From: Gordius sp. MW1
Taxonomy: Eukaryota > Nematomorpha > Gordioida > Gordea > Gordiidae
Direction: 5' to 3'
DNA length: 64,000 nucleotides
Assembly (NCBI GenBank): GCA_964036665.1
Contig: OZ038528.1
Location: forward strand, 19,827,245-19,891,244
The notes below the pieces were generated by a model. That model searched no databases. It was not told where the DNA came from and was given only the letters and a program-made list of their open reading frames with translations. Positions 1-10,330 of the stretch are shown piece after piece (position 1 is the stretch's first letter; each line of letters opens with the position of its first letter). The position numbers and the translations under genes are program-made.

Positions 1-2125
1 AAAATATATAACACTTAAGAAAGGGTTCAACTCATCCGACCATAATTTCTTCCTCAACCTCGTCCACTATCTTAACCGCTAATGAAGATCAAAATAGCCT
101 CATTAAATATCGATTCCCTTATGATCCAAGGCAAACAACAGATGATGCTAACATTCGCAAGAAATCATAAACTCGACATCTTATGCCTAAAACAGACGCG
201 GATTCCTCATTCTAGAATTGACAACAGCTCCGATTACAACCTTTACCACGCGGGTTTTACAGATAATTCAGCTACAGGGGTTTCAACATTTAAAAAGAAA
301 CGTCTTTCCGTTCAGAGTATCGACTGGGTAAACGAAAGAAGTCTTATAATTAATCTAACAATAGGGGTACGTGTGGTGTCGGTGATAAACGTTTATGCCC
401 CTACATCTTCCTACAAAATTAAGGTTATTAACGAATTTTTCAGTCTTCTCTCTGATAAAATCAAAACATTAAGTCGCAAGTCGGTGCCAATTATAATCGG
501 TGACTTGAATTCGTCCGTCGGGCGCACTGACGGTGATAATCCTAATTTAATAGACCCTAACACCCTAGGCTCCAGTAACAGAAACGGTATTATCTTAAAA
601 AAAGGTGCAATACGGGAAATTGGCGAATTGCTTCAACATTCTCAGACCTTCCCTTTAATCGGCTGGCCACCTTCCGGGAAAAAAACAACTTGCAATCAAG
701 CCAAATAGATCATCTGATCTGTAGGTCACGACATCTTAAAAGCGTCAAAAACTTTCGTGTAATTTTGGACCCCCTCACTGATGACGCTGATCATTGTGCC
801 ATAGCCGCTGAACTAGTGTTGAAAGCAGCTACCCTACGGGTTCCTTCGACTCGCAAATCCCCGAAAATAAGGCCTTACCAACCACAGAGTTTAGGGTTCG
901 CCTACACCTAAAAATTAAAAACAACAACTTTTCCGACCTGTCGATAAACGACCACAGCAGGAAAATATCAGAAATTTTTACAATTCCCTTGAAGGACCCG
1001 AGTCGAATTAGAACAAAAACATGGTTTTCAGAAAAAACACTTGGGCTTCTCAAGACAAAGTCTAACATCTATTTTGATAGAAATGAGTTTCCTTTCAAAA
1101 ACGCATGCTTATCCGCTCTCAGCAAGCGTATTTAATCCAGCATCAGACAAGATAAAATTGCGTTTATTAACGCAAAAACCACACAGGCCGAAGCGGCAGC
1201 ACGCTCTAATAACAACCACCAGCTATTTATCATACTTGGCAGCCTTAACTATAACACATTTTCCAAACGAGCCTACAACAGCATAAACACAGTTAGCGGC
1301 TCGAAAGACTCTTTGGCTCAAACCAAAGCTTGGGAAGACCATTTTCGATCAATTTTGTCGCCTCTGACCTTAGTTCCCTTAGTGGCTATATACATAGGAT
1401 TTATCGTTAACTTCAAAGGTCCACCACCTTTCCACATCGATACGGACCCCCCCCCTCTTTATCCAAAATTGACAGAGCTATCAAGTCACTCAAATTTCAC
1501 AAAGCGGCCGACCCGTCAGGTCTAATCACAGAAGCACTCAAGGCTGACTCCCATATCTTTAGCTCTCTTTTGCACCACTTGTTTCGGAAAGTTTGGACGA
1601 AAGAGGTTATACCGGATTCATGGACAATATAGGTAACTTGATCAAACTTTTCAAAAAAGGAGATCCATCAAATCCCAACAACTACCGAGGCGTGACTATC
1701 ATTAACCTTGAATCAAAAATATTCATCCAGGTTATATACAATCAAATATACAGCGAGGTAGATGAAATAATTAAAAACAATCGAACAGGGTTTAGGAAGT
1801 GCCGTACGACGACAGAGCACATAATAACATTGAGGAACATAATGGATATCTCACGGACAAGCGGTGCCCCCCTGGTTCTTGTATTTTTAGACATTTCTAA
1901 AGCATTTGACTCGCTGTGTCATCTATACATTTGGGAAGCGCTATGCCTATTAGGCTTGTAAGAAAATAATTCTCATGATCTTTCTACTCTACGAAAACAT
2001 GAAACTAGTGATTTCCCACCTCCTCATAAATCGGAGCCCATACCAGTAACATCGGGTGTCAGGCAAGGTTGTCCGCTGTCCCCTCTCCTCTTTATAATTG
2101 CGATGGATGTATGATTTCTATCCAA
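1..2125 (+). mobile_element. Non-LTR retrotransposon (family LINE-A), degraded copy 1
   Basis: This is an endonuclease plus reverse transcriptase LINE that runs off the left edge of the window. Bases 1-81 match the reverse complement of the leader upstream of copy 3 (about 56398-56478), so the same 5' leader precedes the coding part. The copy is cut off in the middle of the reverse transcriptase at about 2125. There it abuts a second, inverted copy of the same family. Frameshifts and stops show that it is inactive. Confidence 0.85.
82..2115 (+). pseudogene. LINE-A endonuclease/reverse transcriptase, broken
   Basis: The reading frame starts at 82 with an AP-endonuclease-like domain (MKIKIASLNI, then VINVYAPTS, then IIGDLNSSVG, the last matching the GDFN/GDLN metal-site region). 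It shifts frame near 690 and again several times. From about 1600 to 1960 it encodes RT blocks: LIKLFKKGDPSNPNNYRG, the GFRKCRTTTEHIITLRN block and LDISKAFDS. The block GVRQGCPLSPLLF lies at about 2057-2095. The FADD/YADD catalytic block is absent because the copy ends first. The non-LTR assignment rests on motif order. The clade (CR1, RTE or another) is not settled. Confidence 0.8.
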
Positions 2126-2795
2126 CATAGATTAAGCCTTCTGTATAGAGGTTGCCACCAGACAGATTTCAACAGCAAAGATCAGCGGGGATAACATCGC
2201 CCGTTTACCGTAAAGCCATCTAAGGAAAATATTAATCTTTTCATTATCAGATCGATCACTATATCGAAGAGGGGACAATGGACAGCCTTGTCTGACTCCC
2301 GTCGTGACCAAAATTGGTTCAGATAAATGGTGAAGATGGGAGACGGCTACCTTTATGTCCTGATATACGAGAAAAATCATTCTGATTATTTTCTTAGGCA
2401 TTCCTAATAGATATAACGACTCCCATATGTATAGGTGTTGCACAGAGTCGAAAGCTTTGGAAATATCTAGGAACAAGAACTAAGGGGTCCCACTAGTACT
2501 CGAAACATCCATTATATTTCTCAACGTGATGATATGTTGTGTAGTCTTACACCTCCTGAACCCCGCTTGATTGTGCCTGAGGATGCCGTTTATCTGATTG
2601 TATAGCCTAATGTAGAACACCTTAATAAAAAGTTTTTACTACAGATTAGTTAATGTCACTCTGCGATGGTCGTTCGAAGGTGTCTCCCTTTTTAAACAGT
2701 TTAATAAGGCGACCCAATGACCAAGAATCAGGCAACTCCTCCTTTTCCCATACTTTATAGAAAAAATCGTCTGCGTCATAATCACGTGACTTGTT
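2126..2795 (-). mobile_element. LINE-A copy 2, inverted fragment with broken RT
   Basis: Read on the minus strand this gives the same RT blocks as copy 1. They are VWEKEELPDSWSLGRLIKLF at about 2690-2755, then LDISKAFDSVQHLYIWESL near 2420-2470, then GVRQGCPLSP, followed by a deletion. The endonuclease part is missing, so the copy is 5' truncated, as is common for LINEs. It meets copy 1 head to head inside the RT at about 2125. Confidence 0.75.
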
Positions 2796-3230
2796 ATTGT
2801 AATACAATGAAATTTCAGTACTCAAAATACCTATTCATTGATTGCGATGATTTTACTTAACTGTAGCCTTGATTGGTAAGTAGCCGGAACTTGAACCGAC
2901 ATACTGACCAAAGTTTTGAGTAAAATTAATAATTAATCGAAAGTTCGGTAATGATTTAGCGCAAAACAAATTTTTAAAATTACACCATAATTTTACAAAG
3001 CATTATAAGAATTCTTGAATACATGTAGGGGCAGCTGCCCCTTCTTCCCCCAATACATTTCATAATGTTTTAAGGAGGGGCAATAATAATTTTTTACAAT
3101 CTTTATTTTATCAGATATTTTAAAAAATGGATTCAGAGGGGGGGGGGGGGGGTAGTTGCCCCCTCCTACCTTTTACTCGCAACAGGTTCGCGCTATTAGA
3201 TTAGCTATATAAATTGTTTTAAATATCATA
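2796..3230. other. Non-coding stretch with a poly-G repeat remnant
   Basis: No gene is visible. Around 3030-3185 there are matching short pieces (GGGGCAGCTGCCCC, and a run of about 17 G at 3138-3153). They resemble the poly-G-lined repeats seen elsewhere in the window. I looked here for further C-terminal heparanase exons on the minus strand and found none. Confidence 0.4.
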
Positions 3231-3239
3231 GAAAAAAGT

Positions 3240-5882
3240 AATAATTACTTTGTCTATGACGTCAGGATTAAGTAATAATGACTTTATGGGTAAGACCCGG
3301 GGACCGACGAGACGCTTAAACAAGATGGCGGTCCAGTAATCGGGATTGGGTATTAAATCCCGCCCAATCATCGCGTATTGGCCGTAATAAAATGCTTGAC
3401 GTATGAAAGCTCGAACACCATTGGCGGCGCACAGACCAATCTTGTCCAAAAACATGAATCCCGCTATAAAACTAATTTGGTAAAAACAATTTTAATTGAT
3501 AAATCGCGTAACACAATAGTAATAAATATAATGGGTATTCACGCACCCTTTTATTTAAGCTACATGAATTTTTATAAAATAGTAGTACAAAATGTAAATT
3601 TTTCTTAAACACTATTGATCAAACAATTAAGTTTGTTTAGCATATCTATAAAATAACACATCGTTGTTAAAAAAGCATGATTTCAACAATCAAACTAGTT
3701 AAAAAAAGTTTTTTTTTACATAAATGATATCAGAAGAAACTGAACATGACATAAAAATAGCTATTTATATCATGCTACTTTTTACCTGCATCGCCCTTCT
3801 AATTTACAAAAATTGGGAAAACGTAAAAACAAAACATATAATGCGAAAAATAAAACTTCAAAAATGTAAAAATACTGAAAATTTTAGACAATTTTTATTG
3901 AAATTACAAACGAGAAAGAAGAGAATTTATTATACTCCCGCGAAAATTAATAAAACAGAATCAACGAATGGAACAGAAGTTAAGAGAGAGGATTTGACTA
4001 GAGCTCAAAGCAGACGAAAACAATTGAAACGATGGAATTTTATATTTGGCTGGTATTATTTGCAATAAAGTAACAAATAGCATTGTAAATCTGTGAATAA
4101 TGTTTAATTATCATTTTATAATGAATCATTTTATGTATTTTTTATGTATTTCTGAAACAACTAAGTTAGGTTTATTAAAGTTAGGGTCAACTATATCATT
4201 TTAAAGGTGGACATCTATAATTTTATTAGTTTATAGCATAGATAACAAAAGTCATATTTTATGATCCAATTTTTACGGACTAATTGCTAAATTCTTAAAC
4301 TTTTATAGTATTTTTTCATCTATAGATTTGCAGTTTTAAACATTCAATGTGAGTTTCTAAAATACTTAACTTAAAGGATCATCAAAATGTAATAAGTTTA
4401 CAGAATTCCATTATCTAATTTCTAAAATTATGTAAAAAAAATACAAAAAATGCATTTTTCTAATTTATCATGCAATTTAAATTGTCTAAATGATATTATT
4501 TAATAAAACCAATATAGGAAAGTTAGTTCATAATATTACAATATAGTTTTATAGAAAAAATCTGATAGAAATTTAAAAAATATATTCTTAATAAACAAAC
4601 CGATCTGATATGTTGGGAGCTCCACTGTTATAAGCTGAGCTGCCTTCTCCCAACCAAATTTTGAGGTTTGGCAAGGGGCTTTCAGCTACAACTTTGGCTA
4701 CAGAATGAATTTTGGGTAGGAGTGAATTCAATATATCAATGTTGATAAATTGTTCTGGTTTTGCTTTTGGTCCATTTACGTAATAATGGTGCCAAGCAAG
4801 CCTGTTTATAACATCTTGACCACTTGGCCCAAGTGTACCCAAATGATTAAGAAACCTTTTTAAGTAGGGTTGATCTGTATCATTTATCCTATCCTATTCA
4901 CAAATCAGATTTAAAGGATACACTGTATTAATACTCACAATTCTAAATATATTTTTGTTATGTTAATATATGTTACATTATAAAGTTTTTTTAAGACTTC
5001 CATGAATTATAGATTCAACTATTAAGACATTAACTATTAAAAGTCAATATTTTATGAGAGCAATAAAGATATTAAAATTAAATATACCAAATCTGGACCA
5101 TAGATCAATACATCAGAATAATAGGGAGAAATAGAATCATTCTGAGCACCTTTAGATGAAAAACAAAAAATTTAATACAATTATGTAGTTTATATATTTA
5201 AGTTGAAATTATCTAATTTAAATTATTATTCTATTACTTCAAAATATTTCTCAAAAAAGTCCTAAATTAAAATTATCAAACCTTTTATTAATTCTTTTAA
5301 TGTTGCAAAATCTTCTGCTAATTGTTCTGGTTCAACATATTTTCCAAAAGCATCAACAAATTCCCCTGGCTCATTCCCTAACTCTAAATCAAATTTATAA
5401 CTTCTTGATTTTGAATATCGCAAAAGCTGAAGTGCATTAGTAGGATCCCATTTTGATCCATTTCTTATTAAAGCATTTAGACCAAATATAAATTTCCAAC
5501 ATCCAACAGCATGGACAAATGCATTGACCTTATCCCACAAGACTGTATCAAGAATAATATCATTGCTTCCAGAGTTATTGATAGTTGTATTGGTGTGTGG
5601 TACAAAATGAACAGCATCTGCAGCAGTCCCACCCATTCGGAAATAAGTAGTGCCCAAATTCCTTGCTAATTTTATAAACTTTTTTGATTCGAATATGTAA
5701 TGCTGATCTTTCAAAGGCAGCAATAATGCATCGAGAGTAACACCTAAAAAATCAGGATCTGTTACATAAATATTATCTTTTAGATCCTTATAGTTCCAAT
5801 AATAATCGTATTGTTTAAGTTCGGAAAATATAGTCTGGGCCGTCAACCCGATTATAATTAATAATGAATAAATATGCCACAT
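3240..5882 (-). CDS. HPSE: Heparanase (GH79 endo-beta-glucuronidase), 3'-incomplete, four exons seen
   Basis: This secreted or lysosomal enzyme family cleaves heparan sulfate chains. Four minus-strand exons fit by phase. The first is 5282-5882, with ATG at 5882 starting a signal peptide (MWHIYSLLIIIGLTAQ). The second is 5088-5149. The third is 4601-4893. The fourth runs from 3471 down to about 3240. Exon 1 carries LELGNEPGEF with the proton-donor Glu. Exon 3 carries WHHYYVNG and IWLGEGSSAYNSGAP with the nucleophile Glu. Joining exons 3 and 4 gives SDR-FIAGFMFLDK in frame, matching the family. Exon 4 continues through NPDYWTAILFKRLVGPRVL. The end of exon 4 is uncertain. The C-terminal beta-sandwich region (roughly the last 130 residues) is not visible before the LINE pair at 1-2800. 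The gene may continue outside the window or be truncated. A longer ORF start at 5951 lacks the signal-peptide logic and touches a palindromic repeat. Confidence 0.88.
3724..4068 (+). CDS. Unidentified 114-residue single-pass membrane protein ORF inside a heparanase intron
   Basis: I do not recognise this protein. It lies antisense within the intron between heparanase exons 3 and 4. Residues 10-28 or so form one hydrophobic segment (IAIYIMLLFTCIALLIYK). A very basic tail follows, rich in Lys and Arg, ending near KRWNFIFGWYYLQ. A TATA-like TATAAAATA lies at about 3648. The stop codon TAA at 4066-4068 is embedded in an AATAAA polyadenylation signal, which suits a real short single-exon transcript. 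It could also be a chance ORF in AT-rich DNA. Confidence 0.35.
   Translation: MISEETEHDIKIAIYIMLLFTCIALLIYKNWENVKTKHIMRKIKLQKCKNTENFRQFLLKLQTRKKRIYYTPAKINKTESTNGTEVKREDLTRAQSRRKQLKRWNFIFGWYYLQ
4069..4600. other. Heparanase intron remainder, no other feature
   Basis: This is AT-rich intronic sequence between the antisense ORF and heparanase exon 3. I see no repeat or ORF of note. Confidence 0.5.
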
Positions 5883-5950
5883 AGAACAATAAATATGCGC
5901 GCGTCCTAGAAATTTAAAAAAATGGTGGCCCGTCAACTTGCCGAAAACCA

Positions 5951-6053
5951 TCTCGCCGAATTTAATGTCCCCCGGTTAAAAAAGGTCTCCTAATTTTGTG
6001 ATTGGTTGAACGGGGGATGATTTTTTAACCGGGGGACATTATATTCGGCGAGG
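5951..6053. repeat. Short palindromic MITE-like repeat just upstream of heparanase
   Basis: Arms of about 33 bp (5951-5983 and 6020-6052) are near-perfect reverse complements. They contain TCGCCGAATTTAATGTCCCC and its complement, around a 36 bp loop. The repeat starts 69 bp upstream of the chosen heparanase ATG, so it lies in the promoter or 5' UTR. It is not obvious to which superfamily it belongs. Confidence 0.65.
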
Positions 6054-6263
6054 CGAGTTGATAGGACACCGAAAATTTTATTATTAGTAGCTACTTTGAG
6101 CTTTAATAATATACAAAAGTTTTAAAGTGCGTGGCATACACTTACTATCTTCATTCAACATATTATTTTCCTTACATACATGGATACAAAATATAGATTT
6201 ATTGTTATTATAATTTTTAAATAAGCAGAGCGTACCAAATCTATTTCAAAATTAAATTTATCC

Positions 6264-6417
6264 ATGGGGGTAGCCAGGGGAGGAACCACCCCCCCCCCCC
6301 CCTAAATGACAAAAAAAACCTTAAAAATTAAAAAAAAATGTGTTTGCCCCCCCCCTCCCCTAATTGAATTTTTAACCATTTCGCCCCCCCCCTAATTCAA
6401 AACCTGCTACGCTTATG
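6264..6417. mobile_element. Short TIR element of the CATGGGSGTAGCCAGG / poly-C family
   Basis: It begins CATGGGGGTAGCCAGG and ends AAACCTGCTACGCTTATG, with long C runs inside. Flanks AATTTATC and AATTCTTC could be a decayed 8 bp TSD (6 of 8 bases match). It is related to the better preserved copy at 23471-23847. Confidence 0.55.
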
Positions 6418-7100
6418 AATTCTTCTTCTATTTGTATTTAACAGAGAGCTTTCAAGGCTAGAAATTTTCTACAGCATTTTCCCAACTTCACTCATATTTA
6501 AAGAAAGATGTAGTCAAAAATATTTCTCTTGGTTATAATTTTGTAACTCTCATTATTAAAATTACTTTTGGGGGTTATACTTGATGCGATAGTTCAATTA
6601 CTACCAAAATAGACATTCGTAATTTTCAATTAGTTACCATTAATTACATGAAACCATGAGACTGGTATGGTAGGCATCTCCAGCAATTTTGACAGGAAAT
6701 TTCTATAAGTATTGTGTTCTCATATGCAAAACCACTGATGCAGATCTAAATTATATATAATCCAATAATTAATGATTAATGCACTAGCTAGTTATAAACA
6801 TGCTATTGAACTCCCAAGTAATTTTGTTGCGAAATATTACTTGTAATTATATATTTAACTCTTTTAACATAATGCCAATATGAACACAGAAATAAATTAC
6901 GATTTTTTTATATAAAAGCTGCCAATGTTTAACTTCAGAATATATAATTTTAAAACCTTTCATTCGCAATTAATCATAGTAAATTTCCAAAATGTCAAAA
7001 TAGGCCTGTCACAGTATTAAATGCTTTAAACATAATTTCATGCTATATTCCAAATTGCTTTCTTACATTGATTTTTGCTAAGCTTTGTGCCCCGAGGCAT
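6418..7100. other. Intergenic, no gene seen
   Basis: This is AT-rich sequence between heparanase and the P-like element. I see no coding potential or repeat structure. Confidence 0.5.
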
Positions 7101-7108
7101 ACTATAAA

Positions 7109-8619
7109 CCTAGACTAATAATAAACATAGACTGCCGAACAGCTGTTTCTGTATCTAAATAGCTTGCGCTAAATTCAGCCAATTTTAACGCTTCGTCCGC
7201 CATTTTAAAATAGGAAAGTATATCAAGTAATATATCCATTGCAACATTGATATAAGGAATACGTCATCTAAGCTACGCCCCCCTTTTTATAACTAACTAC
7301 CACCAGCCATTTTTCAAGTTAGTTACGTTTAATTAGATTTTCTCATTATATTTAACAATAATTTATCCCCATGTTTTACATATAAATAGATGAAGCATTG
7401 CAGTCTATGCCATTTGTATATAGGATCTAGTCGAAACATAGGATTTCACAAGTGATATATTGTTTTAATATTAATTTTTAATTTAGATTTCCTGTAAAGA
7501 ATAAAAATTTGGTAGAAAAATGGATACAAGTTATGGGTCCACAATTTATTTTAAAGAAGAACCCCCTTATATGCTCAAACCATTTCGAGCAGAAAGACTA
7601 TTATCCTTCGAAGTTAAATAATAGGCTAGGCTTCGGGAGACGGCTGTCCCCAAAATTCATGTAAATAGCAAAACTTCAGCAAAAGCTCTTCAAGATATTA
7701 CAAACACCCATGATACCCAAAATAAGGTAATATTGCTTTATCCATATGCAAATACGATTTAATAACATGCCTTCTTAAAACCTTTTTAGAGGATAAGACC
7801 ATCACCTCCTGCCCACAACCAACCACCACCAGCCGTATGTCAGGTTAGTTATGTTCAATATAATCTTCTCTGTGTTTTCAAGATTGCTTAACATGCCTTC
7901 TTAAAACCTTTTTAGAGGAAAAATCATCTAGGTAGATTTATTACACCTTCTCTACTAAATCTGTAATTATAAAAATTGTAAAGTTTTTTGTTATATTTTT
8001 AAATAAAAGATTAGCTCCTGGGAATTTCTATCATATTATATTTATATACATAGACAATGGGAAACTATATACTGTATTTTTGAATAAACTTATTGTTTAA
8101 TTTACAATTCAGATGTAGCAGGGACCTTTTTATTTTTTACTTTTTATGAATATAGACCTTTTTTTGCTCTATAACAGGATCTTTTTTATTCATGTTAAAA
8201 GTTTTAAAAAATTTAAATACGTCCCTTTCCCTTTTTTAAAATACTTCCACAGATAAGTTCCTGAAAAAAACTTTGCCTTAAAAATGCTCAAGCATTATCA
8301 CTATAAATTTGAAATTCAAATGTAATATAGATGGCGCTAAATTTATAGTTTTTATTTGTTCACATTACATATTAAATTGTTAGTAATTAGTCTTTAAACT
8401 TAAATTCTATCTATTTTAAGCTTTTATAAATTGAAACAATTTTTGTATGTCCTAATTAACCCCCAAAAAATTTAATTTTTTTGATTTATTTATAAATTTG
8501 AGCTCATTTCATTAGATTATATATAGGTCGATCTGATTGTACTCTCAAGATATGGCTGCCTTCTTACTGTCTTACAAAAAAACAGTTGTTCGGCAGTCTA
8601 TGTTTATTATTAGTCTATG
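7109..8619 (+). mobile_element. P-superfamily (THAP) DNA transposon, internally deleted copy 1
   Basis: The termini are inverted: the left end has AGACTAATAATAAACATAG and the right end has CTATGTTTATTATTAGTCT. A perfect 8 bp TSD, ACTATAAA, lies at 7101-7108 and 8620-8627. P elements make 8 bp TSDs, and the element encodes a THAP domain, so the superfamily call is consistent. A second copy with the same ends is at 43728-45638. No catalytic transposase region is present, so it is non-autonomous. Confidence 0.85.
7390..7760 (+). pseudogene. THAP domain of P-like transposase, two exons, frameshifted
   Basis: Exon 1 (7390-7451) starts MKHCSLCHL, with the CxxC half of the C2CH zinc site. A 35-base GT-AG intron (7452-7486) follows. 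Exon 2 restores GFHKFPVKNKNLVEKWIQV and continues to ICSNHFEQ, with the C..H half. Compared with copy 2 at 44009, a 5-base insertion near 7628 (GGCTAGGCTTCG in place of GGCTTCG) breaks the frame just after the THAP core. The protein would therefore be truncated. THAP domains bind the transposon ends. Confidence 0.75.
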
Positions 8620-8627
8620 ACTATAAA

Positions 8628-9419
8628 TTAGAATGTTATTTGTGGATTTTTTAATGGAGATAGTTGAAGGATACTTGCAAAATAAGCAAAAACTTTTTTG
8701 TTATAGTTATCCTAGGCTCACTTTTACTCCACCAGATCAAATATACCTTTCAATTCAGTCAATCTTCATGAGATTGTTTTAAAAGGGTGCTTAAGCCGTA
8801 TAACAAATTATGATTTCAGTCATTTAATAGGAAACTTCTAACTAATACATTATATAAACACACAAATTAACACTTCATTTAAAGAAAGAAAGGCTTTATT
8901 AAATTTTATTAATTAATAAAAAGGGATTGCTTCTAATTAATTACTATTAAGCGTCGATGATGTAAACCTTAAAACCGTAAGCTAAGACACGGCTGTTATA
9001 ATTCGCACGACGATTTTTTCTGCGTTGCAAAATTTTCTGTTAAAACAAAGTTTTAGTAAAAGGACTTAGCGAGTCAGGAAGACTAAAAAAACCTTACACA
9101 GGCCGTGGACATGCTGAAACGATGATATAAAAATGACGAATTTTGTTTTGATGTTTGTTAAAACAAACACCTATAAATATTATTCATTTACAAGAGTGGA
9201 ATTGCTAAATAGGAATGTGTTACGTTAAAATAACTAAAAATAGTTAGTGATTTTTGGTTAGACATACAAACTTGAAGTGCTTTCTTTTTAAACTAAAATA
9301 ATTATGGTTTTATTCCTTCAACCTCTATAGTTTAATTTAATACATTACATTTTTACAATTAGACTTTTATTTTCGGCATACTTTCGCTAAGTTAAAAATT
9401 TAGTTATAAATTAATTCTT
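8628..9419. other. Intergenic with one dispersed repeat
   Basis: No gene is seen. At about 8970-9090 there is a segment (TAAGACACGGCTGTTATAA ... GACGATTTTTT ... GCAAAAT ... AAGACTAAAAAAA) that recurs in diverged form at about 51117-51225. It is a dispersed repeat of unknown type. The 3' flank of the Kunitz gene lies next to 9419. Confidence 0.4.
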
Positions 9420-9625
9420 CTAATAGTGGCACTCTTTCGTGGTTTGGCAGACTTTTTGACAGCCATTTAAATCTATGAAATTGTTTTGGTTCCCTTGGCA
9501 ACCGCCGTAATTGAATAATTGGCAGATTCGTTTATCGGCATTGTAATAGATTCGGGGGATTGCTGCTTTGCACGGTCCAACCTTTTTACTCAAATGACAT
9601 CGGGGTGCAACATTTATGGGCATAG
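9420..9625 (-). CDS. Kunitz/BPTI-domain secreted protein, terminal exon
   Basis: This exon encodes one complete Kunitz domain of the kind that inhibits serine proteases or blocks channels. The six cysteines sit in the canonical order: RCHL, VGPCKA, KRIC, NYGGC, LNGC, KVC. The expected aromatic stretch (PRIYYN) and FNYGGC core are present. Translation ends KECHY with a stop at 9420. The splice acceptor ends TTTCATAG just above 9625. The upstream exon at 21737-21817 ends in phase 1, and its single G plus CT gives Ala and keeps the frame. Position P1 after the second cysteine is Lys, as in trypsin-like inhibitors. The intron to the next visible exon is about 12 kb and is filled by transposons. 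Confidence 0.88.
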
Positions 9626-9965
9626 CTATGAAATCATATAATAAAAAATTATTGAAAATTGTTTTTAAATCATACTCCATAAAACTTTGTATCGATTGAT
9701 TATTATAGAAAATATAATAAAAACTCGTGGGAAGGGGGGGGGGGGAAGGGGAGGGGGAAGGGGAGGAGGGGAAGGGAAGGGGGGACGGCTCATCTATACT
9801 CCGTATAAACGTAGCATATTTGCTATGCAATTTATGGGCGAGAAAGGTGGGAAGGGGCGAGAATGCCCATAGGGGGGTATTAAATGCAAAATTATTAATA
9901 ATTATTAATTTATACAAATATTTAAAAATGGTATTAACAAGAACAATATATTAATTTAAAAAATA

Positions 9966-10070
9966 AAAAAAATTGCCCTCGCCGGGATTCGAACCCACAT
10001 CAGTAGAGGCTTTTGTAGGGGCACAGGGACCCATATCAGTAGAGGCGTAGGCCCTTGTAGGAAAGGGCAT
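9966..10070 (-). mobile_element. tRNA-derived SINE-like repeat (B-box GGGTTCGAATCCC)
   Basis: On the minus strand it reads ATGTGGGTTCGAATCCCGG, a perfect pol III B-box / T-arm, followed by GCGAGGGC and an A/T tail. Upstream are two related 30-40 bp blocks (CCTCTACTGATRTGGG). The inverted partner is at 20930-21015 and a relative is at 40600-40700. No full cloverleaf is evident, so it is not called a tRNA gene. Confidence 0.55.
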
Positions 10071-10257
10071 AGGGTAATTATCAATGTTAACCTAATATAC
10101 CCAATTCAAAAACGAAAAAATGAAATTTCGATTTATTTGGCCAATGGTCATTTTTTCATTAATCAGTAGCCAGCGGACGGTCAAAAATGCATTTTATCAA
10201 TGGTATTAACAAGAACAAAATATTAATTAATTTAAAAAAAATAAAAAAAAATTCGTC

Positions 10258-10325
10258 CTCTCCTGGGATTGAACACGAGCCTACAGGACACAAGCCGTGC
10301 GCTATATCCACTCACACCCTGCTGG
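10258..10325 (-). mobile_element. tRNA-like SINE head
   Basis: The minus strand has an A-box-like TGGATATAGCGCACGG and, about 35 bases on, a B-box-like GTGTTCAATCCC, followed by an A/T-rich body. The inverted partner lies at 20658-20728. Spacing and boxes suit a tRNA-derived pol III promoter. The acceptor stem pairs poorly. Confidence 0.45.
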
Positions 10326-10330
10326 TATTA

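Noticed and set aside
9687-9954. Two Gly/Arg-rich ORFs on the + strand
   Set aside because: They are translations of the G/A-rich tract at the end of the large inverted repeat and overlap the Kunitz exon region on the other strand.
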